From a virus: a stretch of DNA of 64,000 nt. The notes under the pieces are model-generated. The model searched no databases. It was not told the origin of the DNA and was given only the letters and a program-made list of their open reading frames with translations. Shown in pieces: positions 51,146-62,077 of this stretch. The translations under genes were made by a program, and so were the position numbers. Location: IMG/VR virus record IMGVR_UViG_3300047476_001386, positions 1 through 64,000 of that record. One strand, written 5' to 3'. Within the stretch, counting starts at the first letter, position 1. Every line of letters starts with the position of its first letter.

Positions 51146-51981
51146 AGTTTCCTGAAAACAAAGAACGGCCAAGTGGTAATCTTATGGTTGTGGATGCGCT
51201 CAATCTAGCCTTTAGATGGAAGCATAACAAAGAACTTGTATTCGCAACTAAGTATCGAGATACAGTAAAGTCCCTAGCAAAGTCTTATGACTGTGGCTCT
51301 ATTATAATTGCCGCAGATTGGGGTAAATCTACATTTAGGCGAGAAATTTATCCTGAGTATAAGCAAAATCGTCAAGAAATTGTAGATGCTCAAACTGACG
51401 AGGAGCGTGAGGAGTCTGAACTCTTTTTCGCCGAGTATGAAAACACTCTTGCGCTTCTAGCAAAGGAGTTTCCAGTATTTCGCTACAAGGGTGTAGAAGC
51501 CGACGATATTGCAGCTTGGGTTGTCCGTAATCGAAAAAAGTTCAACTACGAAAACGTCTGGCTTATTAGTTCTGACCGAGACTGGGACCTCCTAATTAGT
51601 GAAGACGTAAGTCGCTTTTCTTATGTCACTAGAAAAGAGACTACTTTGGCAACTTGGGACTACGATGTATCTCCCGAGTTTTATATCTCTTATAAGTGCC
51701 TAATCGGCGATAAGGGAGATAATATTCCTGGAATTGCAGGAGTCGGTCCAAAGAAAGCCGCAAAGCTTATCGAAGACTACGGCGACGCATTTGATATTCA
51801 TGCAGCGTGCCCAATTCCTAGCACTTATAAGTATATACAGACTCTGAATGAAAACAAAGACCAACTACTGATTAATTACGAATTGATGGATTTAATTACT
51901 TATTGCGAAGAAGCAATAGGGAAGTCTAACGTATTAGACTTGGAGTGGAGATTAAATGAATATCGACTACAGCAGGGATAA
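51142..51981 (+). CDS. 5'-3' exonuclease/flap endonuclease (T5 D15 type)
   Basis: 279 residues. VVDALNLAFRW, GVEADDIAAW, ISSDRDWDLLI and GDKGDNIPGIAGVGPKKAAKL (acidic cluster plus helix-three-turn-helix). Removes RNA primers and flaps. ATG at 51142 overlaps the previous stop by ATGA; the frame is open to 51085. Confidence 0.94.
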   Translation: MKFPENKERPSGNLMVVDALNLAFRWKHNKELVFATKYRDTVKSLAKSYDCGSIIIAADWGKSTFRREIYPEYKQNRQEIVDAQTDEEREESELFFAEYENTLALLAKEFPVFRYKGVEADDIAAWVVRNRKKFNYENVWLISSDRDWDLLISEDVSRFSYVTRKETTLATWDYDVSPEFYISYKCLIGDKGDNIPGIAGVGPKKAAKLIEDYGDAFDIHAACPIPSTYKYIQTLNENKDQLLINYELMDLITYCEEAIGKSNVLDLEWRLNEYRLQQG

Positions 51982-53716
51982 GTTTCTATCCCCTTTTGGT
52001 ATTGCTACCGTAAAGGATAGGTACCTAGTTCCAGGGGAGGAGTCTCCCCAAGATGCTTTTGCTAGAGCAGCTAAAGCCTTTGCAGATGATGAGGATCATG
52101 CGCAACGCCTTTATGACTACATTAGCAATCTGTGGTTCATGCCTAGCACTCCAATTCTGTCGAATGGGGGGACTAGTCGTGGACTCCCGATTAGCTGTTT
52201 TCTAAACTATGTAGATGACAGCCGTAAAGGAATTACTAATCATTACGAAGAAAATGCTTTTCTAAGTTCTGTAGGAGGAGGTATTGGTGGATACTGGGGA
52301 CGCGTTAGGCCTGTTAGTAGTAAAACTTCTAATGGCTCTGAGTCTACTGGTGTTATACCTTTCATTAAAGTAGTAGACTCCGAAATGTTAGCTTTCTCTC
52401 AGGGAATTACTCGTAGAGGAAGTTACGCCGCCTATCTAGACGTATCTCACCCAGAAATTGAGGAATTTCTAGATATTCGTAAGCCTACTGGGGGAGATAT
52501 TAATAGAAAGTCTACTAATCTTCACCATGCGGTAATTATTCCTGACAGCTTCATGGAATTAATTAAAAAGGCCGCAGAAATTCCTGGATTTGATGATAGT
52601 TGGCCCTTAATTGATCCTAATACTGGTAAAACTGTTAAAACTGTTCCAGCTAAGGCAATCTGGGCAAAGATTTTAGATAATCGTGTAGAAACTGGAGAAC
52701 CTTATATTATGTTCTCTGATACGGTTAATAGGTCACTTCCTCAATGGCTTAAAGATAAAGGATTAAAAGTCCATCACTCTAATCTCTGCACAGAGATTGT
52801 TCTCCCTACTAATGAGGATAGAACTGCTGTATGCTGCTTATCTAGTGTTAATGTAGAAGAATACGATAGCTGGAAAAATAATAAGAATTTTATTCCAGAT
52901 ATCGTTAGGATGTTAGATAATGTTCTAACTTACTTTATTAAGAATGCCCCTCCTGAACTGCATAAGGCAGCATATAGTGCAGCAATGTCGCGGGATATCG
53001 GGCTAGGAGCTATGGGACTTCATGCATATCTTCAAAGACACAATGTTGCGTTTGAAAGCGTTTTCGCTAAAAAGATCAACAAGGAGATTTATCGTCATAT
53101 TAAGCAGGAGGCTCTTAGGGCCGACGCTATCCTTTTTGCTGAAAGGGGTGGAGCACCTGATGCTGCTGGCTACAATCGCCGCTTTTCTCATCTTCTTGCC
53201 CCTGCTCCTAATGCTTCTAGTAGTATTATCTGTGGCAATACTAGCCCTAGCAATGATCTATATACCGCTAATGCATTTGCGCAGAAAACTATGTCCGGAA
53301 CAGCTTTATTAAAGAATGAGTACTTAGAGCATCTATTACAAGAATACGGACAAGATACTGAAGAAGTTTGGAAGAGTATTATTACTAATCAAGGTAGTGT
53401 GCAACATCTTGATTTTCTTACTCAACATGATAAAGATGTTTTCAAAACAGCTAATGAGATAGACCAACGTTGGGTAGTTGAACTGGCTGGAGATAGAGCA
53501 GAGGATATTTGTCAATCACAAAGTGTAAATCTTTTTTATCCTCCTACAGTTTCTAAACTTAAATTGCATCAAGATCATCTTGCTGCATGGGAAAAAGGCA
53601 TGAAAAGTCTATACTATATTCGTAGTCAAGCAATTAAGCGAGCAGACAAAATCTCTGTAGAAATTAACAAGAGTGATTTTTCTACAGAAAATGACTGTTT
53701 ATCCTGTGAAGGGTAA
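51956..53716 (+). CDS. nrdA: Ribonucleotide reductase class I, alpha subunit
   Basis: 586 residues. FMPSTPILSNGGTSRGLPISC, SSVGGGIGGYWGRVR, LHHAVIIPDSF, LCTEIVLPTNEDRTAVCCLSS are the NrdA core with active-site Cys and the N-x-C-x-E region in related form; C-terminal CLSCEG holds the redox Cys pair. No N-terminal ATP-cone, so overall dATP inhibition is probably missing. Confidence 0.93.
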   Translation: MNIDYSRDKFLSPFGIATVKDRYLVPGEESPQDAFARAAKAFADDEDHAQRLYDYISNLWFMPSTPILSNGGTSRGLPISCFLNYVDDSRKGITNHYEENAFLSSVGGGIGGYWGRVRPVSSKTSNGSESTGVIPFIKVVDSEMLAFSQGITRRGSYAAYLDVSHPEIEEFLDIRKPTGGDINRKSTNLHHAVIIPDSFMELIKKAAEIPGFDDSWPLIDPNTGKTVKTVPAKAIWAKILDNRVETGEPYIMFSDTVNRSLPQWLKDKGLKVHHSNLCTEIVLPTNEDRTAVCCLSSVNVEEYDSWKNNKNFIPDIVRMLDNVLTYFIKNAPPELHKAAYSAAMSRDIGLGAMGLHAYLQRHNVAFESVFAKKINKEIYRHIKQEALRADAILFAERGGAPDAAGYNRRFSHLLAPAPNASSSIICGNTSPSNDLYTANAFAQKTMSGTALLKNEYLEHLLQEYGQDTEEVWKSIITNQGSVQHLDFLTQHDKDVFKTANEIDQRWVVELAGDRAEDICQSQSVNLFYPPTVSKLKLHQDHLAAWEKGMKSLYYIRSQAIKRADKISVEINKSDFSTENDCLSCEG

Positions 53717-53718
53717 CT

Positions 53719-54308
53719 ATGGACTATCTACAATGTTATATACATTTAATAGACTCTAGGAGCTATAAACCCCTTAATAGAGAGTTAGGGTACGAAATAC
53801 ATCATGTAGTACCTAAGTGTATGGGGGAGAAAACTCTTCCCATAACCTAGTCAAATTAACTTATAGGGAACACTTTATAGCCCATAAATTACTGTGTAAA
53901 ATATTTCCAGACAATAAAAGCCTAAACTATGCTTTTTTATGTATGATAAGGGACCCCTATGGGTATAGAAATTTTTCTAGTAGACAAGTAGACAATATAA
54001 AAGTATCTTTTTCAAAATTCAGGTCTAAAGAACTTAAGGTAAATAATCCTATGTTTACAGAAAAGGCAAGAAAAGTTCATTCAGATAGAATGAAGATAAG
54101 TAATCCTACTAGAAATAATCCTTCTTGTAATAGGACTGCTCAGCCCATAGAAGTATACTATATAAATGGGTCAATAGAAAAATATACTTATGCAAAAGAG
54201 CTAACTATAATCAAAAATATACCATATGGTACTGTAAAACACATGCTCAAGTATAGTGTTGGTTGCAAAAAACATGGAGTGCTAAAATTGGTACGGTTGG
54301 AGAAATAA
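53719..54308 (+). pseudogene. HNH endonuclease with a frameshift
   Basis: Frame 1 (53719-53850) encodes MDYLQCYIHLIDSRSYKPLN and GYEIHHVVPKCMG; frame 2 continues from 53817 with GGENSSHNLVKLTYREHFIAHKLL and runs to 54308. Together they make a normal HNH homing nuclease (HH-P-C-GG...N...HF-AH). One extra G in the GGGGG run at 53823-53827 would join them. Either a broken gene, a programmed slip, or a homopolymer error. It sits between nrdA and nrdB. Confidence 0.8.
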
Positions 54309-55265
54309 ATGTTAACTGAAACGAGAGAATACTATAAACCTTTTGAGTACCCTTGGGCATTTGAATACTACAAAACCCAGCAACATATGCACTGGCTGCC
54401 TAATGAAGTGCCTCTAGCCGATGACCTGAAGGATTTTAGAGATAAGCTAGCTCCTGAAAGTCAACTGCTGATTACAAGGCTGTTTCGCTTCTTTACGCAG
54501 GCAGATAGTGATGTGGCAGGAGGCTATGCTAGTCACTATCTTCCGACCTTCAAGCCGCCAGAAATTAGAATGATGCTATCTGCCTTTGCTTCTATGGAAG
54601 GTGTACATCAAGAAGCTTACTCTCTACTACTAGAAACTCTTGGGTTTCCTGATGATGAGTATAAGAAGTTCATGGAAATTAAAGCCATGGCAGAAAAGCA
54701 TGAGTATCTAAGCCATTTTGGAATGGATACTAAGGAAAATATTGCTAAGACTCTGGCTATTTATAGCGGATTTACTGAAGGTGTACAACTATTCTCTAGT
54801 TTTGCAATCCTTTTGAACTTCCCTAGACATAACCTAATGAAGGGCATGGGCCAGATTATTACTTGGTCTGTTCGAGATGAGACTCTACACGTAGAAGGTA
54901 TGAGCCGTCTATTTAGGCAGTATGTTCAAGAAAATCCTGAAATATGGACGGATGAAGTAAAGAAAGAAATCTATAGTGCAGCCGAAAGAACTGTAGAACT
55001 AGAAGATGCTTTCATTGATACTTGTTTTGAAAATGCTAGTGTACCGGGACTAACGCCGGAAGAAGTAAAAGAGTACATTAGATTTATTGCAGATAGACGA
55101 CTAGTGGGATTAGGCCTAAAGAAAATCTTTGGTAGCGAGAAAAACCCATTAGATTGGTTAGACTATATTCTCAACGGAGTTGAACATACTAACTTCTTTG
55201 AAAATAGGTCTACTGAATATGCAAGAGCTTCTACAAGCGGCACTTGGTCAGACGTATTTAAGTAA
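54309..55265 (+). CDS. nrdB: Ribonucleotide reductase class I, beta subunit
   Basis: 318 residues. FTQADSDVAGGYASHYL, SMEGVHQEAYSLLLETL, YSGFTEGVQLFSSFAIL and SVRDETLHVEGM supply the carboxylates, histidines and candidate radical tyrosine of the di-iron helical bundle. Ends TSGTWSDVFK, the usual NrdA-binding tail. Confidence 0.93.
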   Translation: MLTETREYYKPFEYPWAFEYYKTQQHMHWLPNEVPLADDLKDFRDKLAPESQLLITRLFRFFTQADSDVAGGYASHYLPTFKPPEIRMMLSAFASMEGVHQEAYSLLLETLGFPDDEYKKFMEIKAMAEKHEYLSHFGMDTKENIAKTLAIYSGFTEGVQLFSSFAILLNFPRHNLMKGMGQIITWSVRDETLHVEGMSRLFRQYVQENPEIWTDEVKKEIYSAAERTVELEDAFIDTCFENASVPGLTPEEVKEYIRFIADRRLVGLGLKKIFGSEKNPLDWLDYILNGVEHTNFFENRSTEYARASTSGTWSDVFK

Positions 55266-55270
55266 AAATA

Positions 55271-55300
55271 AACCCCCACAGGAAACTGTGGGGGTTTTTC
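55271..55300. terminator. two-way intrinsic terminator
   Basis: AACCCCCACAG / CTGTGGGGGTT with a GAAA loop and TTTTC, between convergent nrdB and the lysis genes. Confidence 0.9.
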
Positions 55301-55630
55301 TTATTTAGAAAGTAGTTTAATTACTTCCTTATTTCTTTTATCGCAAAACTCAACTATAGCTAAAGCATCTTTGAGCTTTCCGTTTGCTTTATCTAAATTG
55401 CCCGTTTGGGAGTCTAAGGCTACTGCTAAGTCTCCTACAGTAGCATTTGGAGGTAACTTAGCTACTCCCTGTACTTCTTTACGAATTTCCTCTGGAATAC
55501 TTGCAGAACATTCAATTGCTAGAACAGCCAGGCGTTGATTCGTACTCGCACAACCCCCGATTGATACTACTGACAAGCTCAGGGTTAAGGCGCTCAGAAG
55601 CCCCACTACTCTTTTGTATTGTTGACGCAT
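55301..55630 (-). CDS. outer-membrane spanin lipoprotein (Rz1-like)
   Basis: 109 residues. Signal peptide ending VVSIGGC (lipobox-like, Cys27), then a helical region KANGKLKDALAIVEF. The gene overlaps the Rz-like gene by 119 bases in another frame, the classical Rz/Rz1 overlap. Would span the periplasm with its partner and fuse membranes at lysis. Confidence 0.75.
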   Translation of the reverse strand: MRQQYKRVVGLLSALTLSLSVVSIGGCASTNQRLAVLAIECSASIPEEIRKEVQGVAKLPPNATVGDLAVALDSQTGNLDKANGKLKDALAIVEFCDKRNKEVIKLLSK

Positions 55631-55874
55631 TTTTGGTACCTATCCCTTCTATAGTAGAATTCCTTTGGCTTGATCTTACTATTACTTTTGTAGAGTCCTT
55701 ATATAATCCAGCTTCTTGCTGAGCTTTTACTGCGTCCCCTCTACTTAGTGCTGCAGCAACTTCAGCCTTTTCTAATTTACTTTCTTTCCATCCGAAGGGA
55801 TCGTATAAAAAGCCGGCTACTGCTATCACTCCTATAAGTAGTAACACAGCAACCCCAATTCTTAAATACATCAT
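55512..55874 (-). CDS. inner-membrane spanin (Rz-like)
   Basis: 120 residues. N-terminal anchor MMYLRIGVAVLLLIGVIAVA, then a charged periplasmic helix (KESKLEKAEVAAALSRGD). Follows the endolysin gene with a 4-base overlap. Confidence 0.75.
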   Translation of the reverse strand: MMYLRIGVAVLLLIGVIAVAGFLYDPFGWKESKLEKAEVAAALSRGDAVKAQQEAGLYKDSTKVIVRSSQRNSTIEGIGTKNASTIQKSSGASERLNPELVSSINRGLCEYESTPGCSSN

Positions 55875-56389
55875 GCTTCATTCTCCGAAAGCTTACCTGT
55901 AGCTTTCACAATATAAGGTTTAACAGAGACAGGTCTATTCATATAAAAAGGTCTACGGCCTCCTAGGCATCTAATTTTAGAAATTCTAGTAATAGTTACT
56001 GCATCAGATTGATTTCCCCCTAATACATGGTAAGCGGTATCATCTTCGGCTATATAGAAGCCAACATGGCCTCCCCCATTCCTAACGAATACTAGCACAT
56101 CCCCTAAGCCAGGAGTTCCTACTGCCGAACCAAAGTTCATCCAGTTTCTAGCCCATAGTGGATTTTCAACTACTTCTTTTCCAGCTCGTTTTGCTACTAT
56201 TGCAGCAAAAAGTCCGCACCAAGGAATACTATCATCTGAATAAGTTTTTGATAGGCCTACTTCAGCAGCCCAGTCAAGAATAATCTTATTACTTTTAGGT
56301 CCTGGAGTTTCTACGGTTCCTAGCAGTTTGATTCCTTCCTTAATGGTTTTTGGTAGTGTTACATTAGCTAACCATGCGTATTCACTCAC
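55871..56389 (-). CDS. Endolysin-like CHAP/NlpC-type hydrolase (TIGR02594 family)
   Basis: 172 residues. DSIPWCGLFAAIVAKRAG holds the catalytic Cys, GLGDVLVFVRNGGGHVGFYI the His, and LGGNQSDAV the conserved family end. Cleaves peptidoglycan cross-links. Between holin and spanins in a complete lysis cassette. Confidence 0.88.
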   Translation of the reverse strand: MSEYAWLANVTLPKTIKEGIKLLGTVETPGPKSNKIILDWAAEVGLSKTYSDDSIPWCGLFAAIVAKRAGKEVVENPLWARNWMNFGSAVGTPGLGDVLVFVRNGGGHVGFYIAEDDTAYHVLGGNQSDAVTITRISKIRCLGGRRPFYMNRPVSVKPYIVKATGKLSENEA

Positions 56390-56627
56390 TTTTTCCCTTC
56401 CATCCAGCGGCTAGTTTAGCGTAGTCTAATACTGATGCACCTGCTAAATATAGTGTATCAATAATGACCTTCGCCCCTATAAGTGCTAGAGCTATCCATT
56501 TAAGTACGTCGTTATCTTCTACTTTTAGGATTATAGTTGTTAATGCTGCTGCATAGAAAATAGAGCTAACAAATGTGTACCATCTTCTATAAAACCAGCC
56601 TTTTTCTGGTGGAGTTTGATCTTCCAT
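56382..56627 (-). CDS. Holin-like membrane protein
   Basis: 81 residues: charged N-terminus, two hydrophobic segments (about 18-36 and 42-62), basic C-terminus GWKGKSE. Size, topology and position just upstream of the endolysin support a class II holin. Confidence 0.8.
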   Translation of the reverse strand: MEDQTPPEKGWFYRRWYTFVSSIFYAAALTTIILKVEDNDVLKWIALALIGAKVIIDTLYLAGASVLDYAKLAAGWKGKSE

Positions 56628-56633
56628 GGGTTC

Positions 56634-57218
56634 CTATCTAAACTTGGGGCCCCCTACCCATGCAACTAAACTTTTTCTAATACCTGAAGTAACTGGGGTT
56701 ACTCTATGTAGAGTAAAAGAAGGAAAGGCTGTTATTAATCCTTTTTTCTTTTCTACTTTAACAGGGGTGGCAGAATTAAAAAGTTCTAAATCGCCACCCT
56801 CGTACTCAGAAGGGTCACTAAGCTGCATAACTAGGCTAAGTTTTCTTGGGGGAAGGTCCGATAGCATCTTATCTAAATGCCAATCGTAGTGAGATCCTTC
56901 CTCGTCATACACTGTAAATTGAAGGCTCTCATAAAAGCCCCCTAAGTCAAAATCAAAAAATTCTCCATTTAATTGCCTACAAATATACGCTAGTCTATCA
57001 TATATGTAGTTTGTTTGTGGTGTATAGTGTATCCAAGCATTTTTACTATTACGTATAGTTGGAGCAAGTTCTCCTCCTGATATAATAGAATTATTGCTTG
57101 GTAAAGAATCCCCTAATTCTATTATATTATTTAATTCTACTTCTGTAAAACCTCCGTGCCAAAAAGCATGGGTAGTTTCTTTCGTAGCTTTCGAAGGAGA
57201 GGGAGATAGTATATACAT
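56634..57218 (-). CDS. 2-oxoglutarate/Fe(II) oxygenase, PKHD type
   Basis: 194 residues. HYDWHLDKM (HxD), LHRVTPV (distal His) and GIRKSLVAW (Arg). Found between tail-fibre and lysis genes, as such hydroxylases often are in large phages; a virion-protein target is possible, for instance the collagen-like fibre upstream. Confidence 0.88.
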   Translation of the reverse strand: MYILSPSPSKATKETTHAFWHGGFTEVELNNIIELGDSLPSNNSIISGGELAPTIRNSKNAWIHYTPQTNYIYDRLAYICRQLNGEFFDFDLGGFYESLQFTVYDEEGSHYDWHLDKMLSDLPPRKLSLVMQLSDPSEYEGGDLELFNSATPVKVEKKKGLITAFPSFTLHRVTPVTSGIRKSLVAWVGGPKFR

Positions 57219-57228
57219 TACGTTTCCT

Positions 57229-58643
57229 TTATATTATAGATTGAAAATGTGTTATTACTTTAGGTAATAAAATTTGATTTACACGAGCTTCTGTAGGATG
57301 AAGTCCATCATTATTTATTGTCCAAGCGGCAGCATTAGTGCTCGTTACAACTAGAGACCCGCTAGAGGTGAAGGTATGGATTGTTTGTCCATTAGCTGTA
57401 GTAACATCACCTCCGCTAATAACACAAGATCCTGTAGGATATGATAATATGAATATTCCCGAGCCCCCTACACCACCACTAAGCTGTACATTTGGACTTC
57501 CAACAGTTCCTCCTCCACCGCCCATACCAGTATTTGGGGTACCGGGACCCCCTACTTGTTGATCTCCAACTCCACCATTAGGACTTGCTCCTATACCTCC
57601 AGGACCTGTTAGTCCTCCACCACCTCCTCCTGGTCCATAATAAACACCAGAACCAGAGATTGTTAAGTATAGTCCAGGTCCCCCATTACCACCCATACCA
57701 GTACCAAAGAAAGTACTAGCATCGGAGCCAGGGCCACCTGCTCCACCACCACCTCCGCCTGCGGCGTTTGACTGAGGACTGGTAGAATTTCCTCCTGGGT
57801 ACCCTGCTGTACCTGCACCTCCATACTTGGTACCACCACCACCCCCAGCGCCACCTCCATTGGCCCCTGCTTGTGCTGCATATACATAGACTCCACCGCC
57901 TCCGCCTCCTAAAGCAGTCATTCCTAGTGCGGTAGTACTTTGACCATTACCACCAACTGTAAAGTATCCGTATCCCGCGGTACCCCCGTCTCCTATTACA
58001 ATATTATAAGTGCCTGGAGCTATAGAATCAAGAGAGCCTGTTAATACTTGGCCTCCACCACCCCCTCCACCTGCAGTACCGAGGTAGCCTCCACCACCTC
58101 CACCTCCACCTCCACCTACTAATAGGTAAGAAATTCCAGCAGGAAAACAGTATTGGGTAGAAGCACCGAGTGCAGCTAACCAATCAGCATTTATGTTTAA
58201 AAACCGACATCCTTTATTAGACGCAATTGTAGCATCTGAGGCGTAAAAAGAAGCTAAGTCAGGTCTAAGTGTAGCTCCATCTAACCCCAGAGGGCTCATA
58301 GAAGCTAGGGTAATATCTATAGATGGATTATAAGTGCGTAATCCATCTATAATTGCGTTCATATTAGTGGTATGCCCAGATAAGCCACCAGTAAATAAAG
58401 AAGGAGCAGCATCATTAATAGAAAATTCTATGATAGCAGCATTTGGTTTATGCTGCCCAGCATTAAATATATTTGCTACTCCCCAATCAGATGTTTGACT
58501 ACCTTTTCCAACATCAAAAACTCTAATAGGCCTATTAACGCTAGAGGATAAAGCATTTTGAAGTTTAGTAGGCCATCCTCCGGATAGCCTACCTGTTGTT
58601 AAACTTGTACCAAAACAAGCAATAGTGTATGGTCTAGGTATAG

Positions 58644-58647
<4 letters not shown>
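57229..58647 (-). CDS. GDSL/SGNH hydrolase tail-fibre protein with inserted glycine-rich domain
   Basis: 472 residues. SGNH block I is FGTSLTTGR (Ser), block [12 protein letters not shown] (Asn), block [11 protein letters not shown] (D-x-x-H) at the very C-terminus. Between blocks III and V, about residues 170-430 are a Gly-rich domain (GGGG runs, [12 protein letters not shown]). The hydrolase is thus split in sequence around a fibre tip-like domain. Likely deacylates host surface glycan. Start overlaps the collagen-like gene by 4 bases. Confidence 0.8.
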
Positions 58648-61777
<3,130 letters not shown>

Positions 61778-61785
61778 ATCAATCC

Positions 61786-62076
61786 TTAACTAGAGTAAAC
61801 TAGTGCTGTACCAACGTATATTTTAGATACTTGTATATTTCCTATATAGAATTTAAGAGGTGTACTGGTTCCCATTCTTATATAGTTTAAGACAGAAGCA
61901 ATTATTGTTAGCTGATTACTAGCCTGTCCAACTTGCATGAAAACATAGTTAGATAAAGCACTAGCAAGTAGGGGCCCTTGAGCAGCACTTCCGTAGAAGT
62001 GCTGCTCTTGAACTGGTCCAGCGGTGCCTATATCTCTAACTAATACTATAGATCCTCCCCCTACCTGTAAGTCCAT
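61786..62076 (-). CDS. small tail-associated protein (96 aa)
   Basis: MDLQVGGGSIVLVRDIGTAG, then FYIGNIQVSKIYVGTALVYSS: beta-rich virion-like protein with a C-terminal K-(I/V)-Y-G pattern common in phage tail proteins. Confidence 0.65.
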   Translation of the reverse strand: MDLQVGGGSIVLVRDIGTAGPVQEQHFYGSAAQGPLLASALSNYVFMQVGQASNQLTIIASVLNYIRMGTSTPLKFYIGNIQVSKIYVGTALVYSS

Positions 62077-62077
62077 A

